Shown piece after piece: positions 32,338 to 40,393 of a stretch of 64,000 nucleotides of DNA (the first letter of the stretch is position 1; every line of letters begins with the position of its first letter). Below the pieces are notes generated by a model, which saw only the letters and a list, made by a program, of their open reading frames with translations, did no database searches and was not told the DNA's origin. Source of the DNA: Myxococcales bacterium (GTDB lineage Bacteria > Myxococcota_A > Polyangia > Polyangiales > Polyangiaceae); assembly GCA_021847645.1 (NCBI GenBank), contig JAJZQG010000001.1, positions 41,823-105,822 on the forward strand, given 5' to 3'. The translations under genes and the position numbers were made by a program.

Positions 32338-33096
32338 TCAGAAGCAGCTGCACATGGGGTCGCCGGGCTGACAGGTGCACGCGGGCTTGGGCGTGCCGCT
32401 CGAGCCCTTGCTGTCGCTGCGCGAGCGGAGGCTGGATGCGGTCGCGTCGCGAGATTTCTGGGCTTCAGCGAGCTCGGCGCGGAGCTTGGCCTTGGTGGCC
32501 TCGTCCTCGGTGGACGAGAGCTTGGCGAGCAGGTCGTTGATCTTCTTGTCCTGCTCGGCCTGCTGGGCGCGCAGCCGTTGCATCTCGTCTTCGCGCTGGC
32601 GAGCCTCCTGCTCCATGCGCTGCCTGTCGGCCTCGGCCTGCTTGGCGGACCTGTACCAGAGGAAGCCGCCGGTGGAGCCGCCGATCAGCAGCACCGCGAC
32701 GGCGATACCGATTCCGATGACCAGGTTCTTCTTGCCCTTGTCATGCTTGAGGCGCGCGAGGTCCATGGCGTGTTGCTGCTGCTGGCGCATGGCCTCGAGT
32801 CGGGCCTGTTCCTCTGCCGCCACGCGTGCGCGTTCCATTTCGCCCATGCGCAGCGCCTCGAGCCGGGCGGCTTCTTCGCGCTTGCGCTGCTCTTCGAGCC
32901 TGCGTCGTTCCTCATCTGCCCGAAGACGTGCCTGCTCCTCTTCGATGGCACGGCGCCGCGCCTCTTCTTCGGCGCGCGCGGCTTCTTCTGCCTTGCGACG
33001 CTTCTCGGCCTCCTCTTGCTTGATACGATCTTGCTCCAGGTTGAACAGCTCCTGGAGCGAGAACAAGACCGAGCTTTCCTTTTGCTCTTCGCCCAT
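32338..33096 (-). CDS. Coiled-coil single-pass membrane protein with Cys-rich tail
   Basis: A 252-residue protein. Residues about 25-120 are a highly charged Glu/Arg/Ala coiled coil, residues 125-148 a transmembrane helix ('NLVIGIGIAVAVLLIGG'), residues 150-225 a second coiled coil, and the last 15 residues hold four cysteines ('CTCQPGDPMCSCF'). The build resembles TolA-like or other envelope-spanning helical proteins, but no domain family is recognised. The Cys tail could bind metal or form disulfides. It is the first gene of the pyrF operon and is transcribed divergently from the biotinyl-protein gene. Confidence 0.75.
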   Translation of the reverse strand: MGEEQKESSVLFSLQELFNLEQDRIKQEEAEKRRKAEEAARAEEEARRRAIEEEQARLRADEERRRLEEQRKREEAARLEALRMGEMERARVAAEEQARLEAMRQQQQHAMDLARLKHDKGKKNLVIGIGIAVAVLLIGGSTGGFLWYRSAKQAEADRQRMEQEARQREDEMQRLRAQQAEQDKKINDLLAKLSSTEDEATKAKLRAELAEAQKSRDATASSLRSRSDSKGSSGTPKPACTCQPGDPMCSCF

Positions 33097-33413
33097 GTTG
33101 CCAGTTTCCTCGCGTGGTGGTCTCGACCCGTCGGACCGCTTGTTCGAGTGTAGCCGAGGCGGGCCAAGGTCACTAACAATCTAGACGCCGCCGTGTCAAT
33201 CGGCACGCCAGAAATGGGGGTTCGGCCGCACATTTTTGTGGGTGGATGGGCGACCGGACGGACGACCGACGAATGGCGGCGGGGCACTGCGTCAGAGCCC
33301 GACCAGCGCCGGAGACGGATGTTGGGTCCGGCCAGTTCCGAGGGAGCAAGCGAGCGCCAATCTCCACGACATCGCCTTGGCCGCTGCACACGGCGTCTGG
33401 TATGGCTCCGGCC
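33097..33413. other. Divergent upstream region
   Basis: 317 bases between two divergent genes: the coiled-coil gene (leftward) and the biotinyl-domain gene (rightward). Both promoters should lie here, but no clear -35/-10 pair or operator repeat was recognised. Plus-strand frames running into the biotinyl gene are open for 50 codons but Arg/Gly-rich and not protein-like. No RNA gene or repeat is visible. Confidence 0.35.
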
Positions 33414-33629
33414 ATGGCTGCTGACGTCTGCGCGAACATCACCGGCACAGTTTGGAAGATCGAGGTGCAGGAGGGCGACGCTGTGGAAGCGGGGCAGACC
33501 GTCGTCGTGCTGGAGTCGATGAAGATGGAGCTGCCTATCGAGGCGGAACGAGGGGGCAAGGTCACGCGGATCCATGTGGCCGAGGGGCAGGCCGTGGAAC
33601 AAGGCGCCAGGCTGCTGACCTTGGGGTGA
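33414..33629 (+). CDS. Stand-alone biotin/lipoyl-type carrier domain
   Basis: A 71-residue single biotinyl domain, the size of free-standing biotin carboxyl carrier proteins. It reads 'ADVCANITGTVWKIEVQEGD', with the biotinylation lysine in 'VLESMKMELP', and ends 'RIHVAEGQAVEQGARLLTLG'. It should carry carboxyl groups for an acyl-CoA or pyruvate carboxylase whose other subunits are not in the window. The ATG at 33414 is preferred; one at 33402 would add four residues. The neighbour on the right converges. Confidence 0.88.
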   Translation: MAADVCANITGTVWKIEVQEGDAVEAGQTVVVLESMKMELPIEAERGGKVTRIHVAEGQAVEQGARLLTLG

Positions 33630-33698
33630 CGGTCGGGACGGGCGAAGAGCGGATGTGGTGGGCAGCGCGCCCGGGTGGTGGCTCGGCGGGCGCCGGGG

Positions 33699-34724
33699 CT
33701 ATTCGCGCCAGAAAAACTTCCAGGGATTGTGCTTGAGGTCGCGCACCATCTCCTGGAGATCGTCGTAGACCTGCTCGTCCATTACGAGGGCTCCGACGGA
33801 ACCTTCGCCCTTTCTGATGTGCGCGATGATTGATTGCGCGTCAGCGGCCGCCAGCTTGGCGCGGTTCGCGATCTCGGAGACGTCGTTGATGGTCTGCCGG
33901 ATCTTCTCCTGCTCGGCGGGTGCGCCGACGGTTCCCGAGATGCGGTTGACATTGGCCATGGCCTCTCGCGCGTCGTGCAGGAGCGGATCGCTGTCGCGGG
34001 CGATGGCGGAAGTGGCGTGGTCGATGTTGTTCATGATGCGGGAGACCTGGGGACCATCGACGTACTTGGAGCGGGCGGCGCGGACCAACTCGTTCGACTC
34101 GTTGGTGAGGGTCTCGACGTTCTCGGCGATGCGCGTGAGGCGCTCGTTGTTCTTGTCGAAGAACTCGCCGGTACCGGTGAGGGTGCTGTGCAGGCCGTGG
34201 AACATCTCCTCGATCTCTTTCTTGTTGTCGCGCATGGCGGACACGGTCGAGTGCAGCAGCTCGTAGCTCTCGGCCAGCAGCATGTCCAAGCGCGGGGGAT
34301 CGAGGCCGCGAACGATGGCCTCCGGGGCGACGGGCGGCCGATCGTAGGAGCCGGGGTCGATGGCGAGGTACTGCTCGCCCAGAACGCCTTGGGAGGTCAC
34401 GTAGTAGACGGCGTTGTCGCGGATGGCTTCGCGGTAGCGTTTCTCGACGGCGAGGGTGAGGCGCACCAGGGGCTGGCGCTTGCCGTCGGCAGCCGGGGCC
34501 ATGGCGCCACGGAACTGCAGCTCCTTGACCTTGCCGACCGTCATGCCCGCGATGCGGACGGGGGCACCGGGCTGGATGCCGCCCGGGTTGTCGAAGTCGG
34601 CGTAGATCCGGAAGGTGGGCTGGAAGCTCATGCCTCCCATGAGGATGACGAAGCCCGTGAGGATACCGATGGCGATGAGGATGAGCAGGCCGACCTTGAC
34701 TTCAATCGATCGCGGATTCGCCAT
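33699..34724 (-). CDS. mlaD: MlaD-type MCE-domain protein
   Basis: The periplasmic lipid-binding part of an MCE/Mla ABC transporter that moves phospholipids between the envelope membranes. The 341-residue protein has an N-terminal membrane anchor ('KVGLLILIAIGILTGFVIL'), then an MCE domain with 'DFDNPGGIQPGAPVRIAGMT' and 'YYVTSQGVLGEQYLAID', then a long helical tail (about residues 150-300) like those of MCE proteins that form a tunnel. It is the last gene of the operon, 9 bases after the second ATPase gene. E. coli MlaD is shorter; the helical tail resembles PqiB/YebT or actinobacterial MCE tails. Confidence 0.9.
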   Translation of the reverse strand: MANPRSIEVKVGLLILIAIGILTGFVILMGGMSFQPTFRIYADFDNPGGIQPGAPVRIAGMTVGKVKELQFRGAMAPAADGKRQPLVRLTLAVEKRYREAIRDNAVYYVTSQGVLGEQYLAIDPGSYDRPPVAPEAIVRGLDPPRLDMLLAESYELLHSTVSAMRDNKKEIEEMFHGLHSTLTGTGEFFDKNNERLTRIAENVETLTNESNELVRAARSKYVDGPQVSRIMNNIDHATSAIARDSDPLLHDAREAMANVNRISGTVGAPAEQEKIRQTINDVSEIANRAKLAAADAQSIIAHIRKGEGSVGALVMDEQVYDDLQEMVRDLKHNPWKFFWRE

Positions 34725-34733
34725 CTTCGCCTC

Positions 34734-35477
34734 TCAGATGTCCATGGGGCCTTGTGCGAGCCCCCGGGTGAACTGGCGCACGACCCCATCGGTCGTGTTG
34801 CGAAAATCGTCCGGTGTCCCAAGGAGCCGCACTTCCCCTTTGTACAGCATCACGATGCGGTCAGCGATGGTGAAGATGGACACCAGGTCGTGGGAAACGA
34901 CGATGCTGGTGACGCCGAGCGAGTCGCTGAGCTCGCGGATGAGGTGGTCGACACGACGGGCGTTGATCGGGTCGAGGCTGGTGGTGGGCTCGTCGAACAG
35001 GATGTAGGTCGGGTCGAGGGTCAGAGCCCTGGCGATGGCGACGCGTTTGCGCATGCCGTCGCCCAGCTCGGAGGGGAAGCGCGAGCCGAACTCGGCCATG
35101 TGGACCTTGTCGAGCAGGAGACGAGCCTCGGCGATCGCCTGCTTGTTGGACAGCTTGCGGTGCTTGCGCAGGGGCAGCGCCACGTTCTCCTCGCAGGACA
35201 GCGAGTCGAAGAGGGTTGCGTGCTGGAAGACCATCGCGCACTTGCGGCGCACCGGGTACATCTGCTCTTCGTTGAACGTGGAGATCTCCTGGTCTTCGAG
35301 CCAGATCTCGCCGGCGTCGGGGTACAGCAGGCCGACCAGGTGCTTGATGAGCACGCTCTTGCCCACGCCGGAGGCGCCGATGATGAAGAACACCTCGCCA
35401 TCCTGGACGTCGAACGAGACGCCCTTGAGCACCTCTTTTGGGCCGAAGCTCTTGCGGATGTTGCGGAAGGAGATCAT
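34734..35477 (-). CDS. mlaF2: MlaF-type ABC transporter ATPase (second copy, altered signature)
   Basis: A 247-residue ATPase of the MCE/Mla exporter group. It has Walker A 'GASGVGKS' (34-41), Q-loop 'MVFQHATLFD', Walker B 'YILFDEPTTSLDP', and an intact switch histidine (His196 in 'IVVSHDL'). The ABC signature that normally reads LSGGx is 'LGDGM' (residues 138-142), so this subunit's signature is degenerate. The paralogue at 37111-37842 has the opposite defect. The ATG at 35477 overlaps the permease stop (ATGA). It also carries the C-terminal 'GVVRQFTRGLAQGP' extension typical of this group. Confidence 0.9.
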   Translation of the reverse strand: MISFRNIRKSFGPKEVLKGVSFDVQDGEVFFIIGASGVGKSVLIKHLVGLLYPDAGEIWLEDQEISTFNEEQMYPVRRKCAMVFQHATLFDSLSCEENVALPLRKHRKLSNKQAIAEARLLLDKVHMAEFGSRFPSELGDGMRKRVAIARALTLDPTYILFDEPTTSLDPINARRVDHLIRELSDSLGVTSIVVSHDLVSIFTIADRIVMLYKGEVRLLGTPDDFRNTTDGVVRQFTRGLAQGPMDI

Positions 35478-36304
35478 CGGGAAAAGAAGATGAAGAAGCC
35501 TGCGATGCTGATGAACAGGTCGAGGATGACGACGGCGAGCGAGGAGTTGACGACGGCGCGGGTGGTAGCCCAGCCGACGCCTTCGGAGCCGCCGAAGGTG
35601 GACAGTCCGCAGTAGCCCGAGACGATGGGGATCGCGGCGCCGTAGGCGACGCACTTGGAAAGGCCGATGACCATGTCGCCGGTCTTGACCATGCTGAAGT
35701 TGAAGAACGTTCGGAAGGGGACGTCGAAGAAGGACCAGGCGGTGACCGCGCCGGCCAGGAACATGACGGTGACGATCCAGATGATCAGGACTGTCGTCAT
35801 GACGATAGAGGCCACGAAGCGAGGCTTGAGCAGGAAGTCGATGGGGTCGGCGGCGCACATACGCAGGGCGTCGACCTGCTCGGTGACGACCATGGAGCCG
35901 ATCTCGGCGGCGATGCCGGCGCCGACGCGGGTAGCGATGATCATGGCGCCGACGGAGGCGGCGAGCTCGCGGACGAGCAGCTGCAGGTAGGTGGCGCCGA
36001 GCAGGGTGAAGTCGGGGATGATGCGCTTGGACTGCATGCCGGACTGGTAGATGCCGATCAGGCCGATGAAGCCCATGACGACGGTGACGAAGAAGACCGA
36101 CTTGTTGCCGATCTCGTACATTTGCGTGACGACGGCGCCGGGCTCTCGCTTGCCGCGCACGGTGTAGTACAGCGTGCGGACGAAGACCGAGTACATGTCG
36201 CGCGCGGCCTGGAACAGGTCGATGCCGGCAGCGCCCAGGGCCTCGACGCCGGATGGCTCGGTGGCTGCTCGCGTTTGGGGCGGAAGCTGAGAGCGCGACG
36301 ACAT
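35474..36304 (-). CDS. mlaE2: MlaE-type permease (second copy)
   Basis: A 276-residue membrane subunit of the MCE transporter, with the family's conserved 'LVRELAASVGAMIIATRVGA' (ending 'GIAAEIGSM') and 'VVTEQVDALRMCAADPIDFL' signatures near the cytoplasmic coupling region. About five membrane helices are seen, and a variable 50-residue N-terminus. The permease normally works as a dimer; here it probably pairs with the adjacent paralogue. It lies 3 bases after the first permease and its stop overlaps the second ATPase start. Confidence 0.9.
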   Translation of the reverse strand: MSSRSQLPPQTRAATEPSGVEALGAAGIDLFQAARDMYSVFVRTLYYTVRGKREPGAVVTQMYEIGNKSVFFVTVVMGFIGLIGIYQSGMQSKRIIPDFTLLGATYLQLLVRELAASVGAMIIATRVGAGIAAEIGSMVVTEQVDALRMCAADPIDFLLKPRFVASIVMTTVLIIWIVTVMFLAGAVTAWSFFDVPFRTFFNFSMVKTGDMVIGLSKCVAYGAAIPIVSGYCGLSTFGGSEGVGWATTRAVVNSSLAVVILDLFISIAGFFIFFSR

Positions 36305-36307
36305 GGG

Positions 36308-37114
36308 TCAACCGATCACGAAGGAGACGAAGTAGTCGAGGATGAAGACGCCCGTGGCAGAGGCCACGACGCCAGCGTTGACGGCACGGCCGACGCCCGG
36401 GGCGCCGCCCTTGACCGACAGACCGAAGTAGCAGGAGGCCACGGCGATCATGAGGCCGAAGGCGATGCTCTTGATCAAGCCGTGGGCGACGTCGCCGAAG
36501 GTCAGCAAGCCGCTCGTGAGTCCGTTGAGGTAGACGCCCCACTCGACGCCGAGCATGGCGTTGCTCGCGATGCCCGCGCCGAGGAGCGACAGTGCGTCGG
36601 CGTAGAGCGTGGCGATGAAGAGCGTGGCCACGATCGAGATGATGCGTGGGGCGATGAGGAAGCTGAGGGGATCGATGGCGAGGATGCGCAGCGCGTCGAG
36701 CTGCTCGGTGACGACCATGGTAGCGAGTTCGGCGGTGTTGTTGGCGCCGACGCGGCCGGAGATCATCAGGGCGGTGAGCAGGGGCCCGAGCTCGCGCAGC
36801 ACGGCGAAGCCGGCGCCCCAGCCGATGAGGCCGTAGGCGCCGTAGCGCTGGACGGTCGGGGCGGCCTGGATGACTGCGATAGCGCCGACGAACAGGGCCG
36901 TGATGACGACGATGGGCGTGGACTTGACGCCCATCTTGTACATGTTGCGTTTGAGCTCGGTCCAATCGACGGCGGCGCGGGCGACACGGTAGAACGTGCG
37001 CATGAGCAGGACCGCCATCCCGCCAGCCGTCTCGGAGATGTCGAACAGGCCGGTTCCGATGCTCTGGAGCATTCCTCCGGCGGGAGCCGCTTGAACTGCT
37101 GCTGGGGCACTCAC
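36308..37114 (-). CDS. mlaE1: MlaE-type permease (first copy)
   Basis: A 268-residue permease paralogous to the next gene, with 'LRELGPLLTALMISGRVGAN' (ending 'NTAELATM') and 'VVTEQLDALRILAIDPLSFL' as the family signatures. It has about five membrane helices. The GTG at 37114 starts 'SAPAAVQ' and overlaps the first ATPase stop (GTGA). Sequence differences between the two permeases are large (only core motifs are shared), suggesting old duplication and specialisation rather than recent copying. Confidence 0.9.
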   Translation of the reverse strand: MSAPAAVQAAPAGGMLQSIGTGLFDISETAGGMAVLLMRTFYRVARAAVDWTELKRNMYKMGVKSTPIVVITALFVGAIAVIQAAPTVQRYGAYGLIGWGAGFAVLRELGPLLTALMISGRVGANNTAELATMVVTEQLDALRILAIDPLSFLIAPRIISIVATLFIATLYADALSLLGAGIASNAMLGVEWGVYLNGLTSGLLTFGDVAHGLIKSIAFGLMIAVASCYFGLSVKGGAPGVGRAVNAGVVASATGVFILDYFVSFVIG

Positions 37115-37842
37115 AGGGGGCCCTCCGTCAATCCATGGATGAACTGGCGAACGTACGGATTGTCGCTCGTCTTGGCCTGCTCGGTCGTCCCGTCGAAGAT
37201 CATCCGTCCGCCGACCATCATGCCGACTCGATCGGTCACCGTCAGCAACCGATCGACGTCGGAGGAGACCATGAGCACGGTGGAGGAGCCCTGCTCGGCC
37301 TTGAGCAGGTCGAAGATCTTCTGGGACGTGACGGGGTCGAGGCCCGCGGCCGGCTCGTCGTAGATGAGAATGGGCGGCGAGGCCACGGTGGCGCGGGCCA
37401 CGCCGACACGACGTTTTTGGCCGCCGGACAAGGACGGCGGGGTGCGCTGCTTGAACTCGGACAGGGACACGGCCGCGAGGCGGTTGTCGACACGCTGCTG
37501 GATCTGCTCTTCGGTCATCTCGCGGTAGAGGCGACGCAGCGGGAAGGCGATGTTTTCGCCGACGGTCAAGTGATCGAACAGGGCGTTGTTCTGGAACGCG
37601 ATACCGAAGCGCTTACGGAACTCCTGCAGGTCGAGCTCGGACATGGCGAACACGTCGGTGCCATCGACGACGACCTTACCCTTGTCGGGGCGCATGAGGC
37701 CAACGATGTGCTTGACGAGCACGGACTTGCCGGAGGCGGCGGGGCCGACGAGGCCGTAGAGGCAGCCTCGTGGGATGTGAAGATCGACGCCCTGGAGCAC
37801 CGGTTCGGTGAAGGACTTGCGGACCCCTCGCAGGTCGATCAC
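37111..37842 (-). CDS. mlaF1: MlaF-type ABC transporter ATPase (first copy, lost switch His)
   Basis: A 243-residue ATPase with Walker A 'GPAASGKS' (33-40), an intact signature 'LSGGQKRR' (138-145), Walker B 'ILIYDEPAAGLDP', but Ser194 ('LMVSSDVD') where the switch-loop histidine normally stands. The GTG at 37842 has a GGAGGG site only three bases ahead and overlaps the sctJ stop (GTGA). Together with the second ATPase, one composite site would be complete (Walker and His of copy 2, signature of copy 1) and the other degenerate, a layout known from heterodimeric ABC exporters. It is fourth from the end of the operon's permease-ATPase block. Confidence 0.9.
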   Translation of the reverse strand: MIDLRGVRKSFTEPVLQGVDLHIPRGCLYGLVGPAASGKSVLVKHIVGLMRPDKGKVVVDGTDVFAMSELDLQEFRKRFGIAFQNNALFDHLTVGENIAFPLRRLYREMTEEQIQQRVDNRLAAVSLSEFKQRTPPSLSGGQKRRVGVARATVASPPILIYDEPAAGLDPVTSQKIFDLLKAEQGSSTVLMVSSDVDRLLTVTDRVGMMVGGRMIFDGTTEQAKTSDNPYVRQFIHGLTEGPL

Positions 37843-38621
37843 GGTCCCTCCGCGGAGCCCGTGGCCGCGGCGAGCAGGCGGCGCGTACGGAGCCAGAGCA
37901 AGGTGACCGCTGCGACGAGGGACAGCAACAGGACGGTGGTGATCGCCAGGCCGCCGCGAAGCCAAGCGGCGCTGGCGCGGGTCACGGCGATGGGCCCCAC
38001 GTACGTGATCGAGCGGTCCGGCACCACGGTCGCGGCTGGGCGCGCGAGCATCACGACGGTGACGTCTTCGGGGGAGATGCTGGCGACCGCGCCCGACACG
38101 ATGCCTTTGACGGCGAGGTCGGACACGGGGGGCGTGGCCCCGGCGTACTTGATCAAGACCGACGCCGTCGACTTCTCGGGCGGGCGCTCGGACAGGGGTG
38201 ACGGCATGGGTACGGAAAGATGCACGCGAGCCCCGAGCACGCCGTCGATGGTGGACAGGGTTCGTTCGAGGTCGCCGCAGAGGCCGGCGACGTACTGGGC
38301 GTGCTCGGAGAGTTGGCTGGGAACCAGCGAGCCCTTGCCGACCGAGTCAGCGATGCCCGGGGCGTGGCGTGGTGGAAGGTCGTGCTCGCGAAGCACGGAG
38401 ATCGCGGCAGGAGCGTCGCCGCGGGGAACCATGATGCGGTAGCGGCCTTCGGTAGCCGGGTCGAGCTCCTTGGTGGCGTCCATGCCCGCGCGCTGCAATG
38501 CATCCGCAACGAGGTTGGCGTCACGCTCGTCGAGTCCGGCCGAGACGGGCGCCGTGCACGCCGCCAGCAACGTCAGTACGGCAACCCAGGCACCGGTTCG
38601 CGCAGCCGAGGCGATCCCCAT
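37839..38621 (-). CDS. sctJ: Type III secretion inner-ring lipoprotein SctJ (YscJ/PrgK family)
   Basis: SctJ forms the inner-membrane ring of the type III secretion needle complex. The 260-residue protein has a lipoprotein signal ('ARTGAWVAVLTLLAAC', Cys22), then ring-building motif 1 'LDERDANLVADALQRAGMDA' and motif 2 'ELERTL'-like 'GDLERTLSTIDGVLGARVHL', a 'SVLIKYAGATPP' strand, and one C-terminal transmembrane helix (about 220-245). This size and lipid anchor separate it from flagellar FliF. Its stop overlaps the ATPase start (GTGA), and it begins 13 bases after the pseudokinase gene. No other type III ring genes are near. Confidence 0.88.
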   Translation of the reverse strand: MGIASAARTGAWVAVLTLLAACTAPVSAGLDERDANLVADALQRAGMDATKELDPATEGRYRIMVPRGDAPAAISVLREHDLPPRHAPGIADSVGKGSLVPSQLSEHAQYVAGLCGDLERTLSTIDGVLGARVHLSVPMPSPLSERPPEKSTASVLIKYAGATPPVSDLAVKGIVSGAVASISPEDVTVVMLARPAATVVPDRSITYVGPIAVTRASAAWLRGGLAITTVLLLSLVAAVTLLWLRTRRLLAAATGSAEGP

Positions 38622-38634
38622 CGACCCGCGCTCC

Positions 38635-40218
38635 TCAGTTGCCCTTGAAGACCGTGTGGGTGACGTCGAGGTTCGGGTGGGAGGGGAATCCCATGCCGCG
38701 AACCGCACCAGAGATGCAGCTCGAGACGCGTCCGTCGGGTGGGTCGGTGGTAACTGTCACGCCGACCGCGCGGCCGTTCTGGACTGCGGCGCAGATGTTG
38801 ATGGTCATGCTGTCCGGGGCCCCGCAACCGATGACATAGCTGCCGTTGTTGAGCACGCCGCCGAAGGCACCGGCCGTCAGGTCGGGCTGGTTTCCGGACA
38901 TCTTGAGCTCGGATACGTAGGTGTCCATGGCCTGCTCGCAGCTCATGCCTCCGCGCAGTTGGGGGCGGGCGACGCCGTCGGGCAACGGACCGGAACCGCC
39001 GGACCACTTGCCGCCGGGCCCTTTGGTCGAACCGCTCTTGATGCCCGCGTCCGTCTCGATGTTGATGGCGGTCGGGCCGTCGATGACAAGCTCGCCGGTG
39101 CGACGGGCGGGCTTGGCGACGAAGAAGATGACGCCGCCGAGGACGGCGACGCCGGCGAGCGAGAGGCCGATGATTAACGCCTTGCTACGCGTGGCCTTGG
39201 ATTCGGCCACCACGACTCGTTCTATTTCCTGCTTCTCGGCCTTGATTTCGCGGTTGAGGCGCGCGTGCTCCGCAAAGGGCGCAAACTCCTCCCACTCGCC
39301 GATGGGGTGCTCATCGGTGGAGAACGAGTCGACCAGGATGTGGTGCGCCTCGAAGGTATGAGAGGCAATCTGCTGCAGGAGCTCGAGAGCAGAGAACGGA
39401 CCGTGGTCCATGCCGTCCTTGATGACCACGTAACGTGGGCGCGGGTCGGCTTCGAGCCGGGCCTTGAGGTCAGCGAGCGCGGAGGTGGCGTCCAAGGGTG
39501 CAGGGCCCTTGGGCGTCTGGGCGACGTCGACCAGACCGCTGCCCCCGCCGAGCAAGTCCTGGGGCATGGGTGCGGGTCGCGGGAGAGCCGCCTGGGTTGC
39601 GGGCTGCGGCGGCGGGAGCATCGACAGGGACACGTCGACGACAAGATCGTCGGCCCCGTCGAGCGCGGCTTCGTCGGCTGGCGGTGGGGCCTGGCTGGCG
39701 GTGGGGGCCAGATGGTGGATGGCCTGAGCGAGGGCTGCGAGGTCTGCGGGGCGGTGTGCCGGGTCGCCGATGAGGGCCTTGCTCAGGATGGTGTCGACGG
39801 CAGCGGGAAGATAGGGCACGAGCTCGCTGGGTCTGCGCATTCCGGGGCCGACAGCAGCGCCGGTGAGCATTTCGTAGGCCATGGCGCCGATGGCGAAGAC
39901 CGAAGAGCGGGTATCGCCGCCCTTGCCGTGACGCTGCTCGGGGGCCAGGCAGGACCGGTCGTGATTGTCGGTGGGAGCTGTCTTGCTGGCGACCGGGTCG
40001 AGCGCGGTGGGGATGTCGAGGTCGAACCGGATGGCCGATGGGTAGAGGAAGAAAGTCTCGCCGCGTTCGTGACGGGCGACGAGGTCAGCGCACAGGGGAA
40101 CGAGGATGGCGACGACTTCGCGGAGCGTGAACTTCTCGCCGTCCGCGCGGCGCTTCGCCAGGGCGGCGCGCAGGGTTCCTGGGGCGACGTCGGAATCAGT
40201 AGTGGGAGCGGGCATCAT
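38635..40218 (-). CDS. Pseudokinase fragment with GYF_2-like domain and membrane anchor
   Basis: A 527-residue protein heading the sctJ-mla operon. Residues about 20-190 resemble only the C-lobe of a Hanks kinase: 'LAPEQRHGKGGDTRSSVFAI' with 'GAMAYEMLTG' matches the activation-segment end, but there is no glycine loop, no VAIK lysine, and no HRD or DFG motif. After a Pro-rich linker, residues about 300-360 ('YVVIKDGMDHGPFSALELLQ') resemble a GYF_2 domain. A transmembrane helix follows near residue 400, then a C-terminal domain with three cysteines. The start is a pair of ATGs (40218/40215). It is probably not an active kinase and could be a scaffold. Confidence 0.75.
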   Translation of the reverse strand: MMPAPTTDSDVAPGTLRAALAKRRADGEKFTLREVVAILVPLCADLVARHERGETFFLYPSAIRFDLDIPTALDPVASKTAPTDNHDRSCLAPEQRHGKGGDTRSSVFAIGAMAYEMLTGAAVGPGMRRPSELVPYLPAAVDTILSKALIGDPAHRPADLAALAQAIHHLAPTASQAPPPADEAALDGADDLVVDVSLSMLPPPQPATQAALPRPAPMPQDLLGGGSGLVDVAQTPKGPAPLDATSALADLKARLEADPRPRYVVIKDGMDHGPFSALELLQQIASHTFEAHHILVDSFSTDEHPIGEWEEFAPFAEHARLNREIKAEKQEIERVVVAESKATRSKALIIGLSLAGVAVLGGVIFFVAKPARRTGELVIDGPTAINIETDAGIKSGSTKGPGGKWSGGSGPLPDGVARPQLRGGMSCEQAMDTYVSELKMSGNQPDLTAGAFGGVLNNGSYVIGCGAPDSMTINICAAVQNGRAVGVTVTTDPPDGRVSSCISGAVRGMGFPSHPNLDVTHTVFKGN

Positions 40219-40393
40219 TGGCACGAGAAGATACGCCAGGACGAGCGCAAGGAGGAAGGCAAAAGGCGACGACGAGGGCCGTCGCAACGGGCGAGGCCAA
40301 AGGGGTATCCGCCGGTCTGCCGGACAGCACTGGCCCTGCCGCCTCGCGTCTCCCCTTGGGGCCAACCACCGTTCGCGCTACGCTGCGCCTTCC

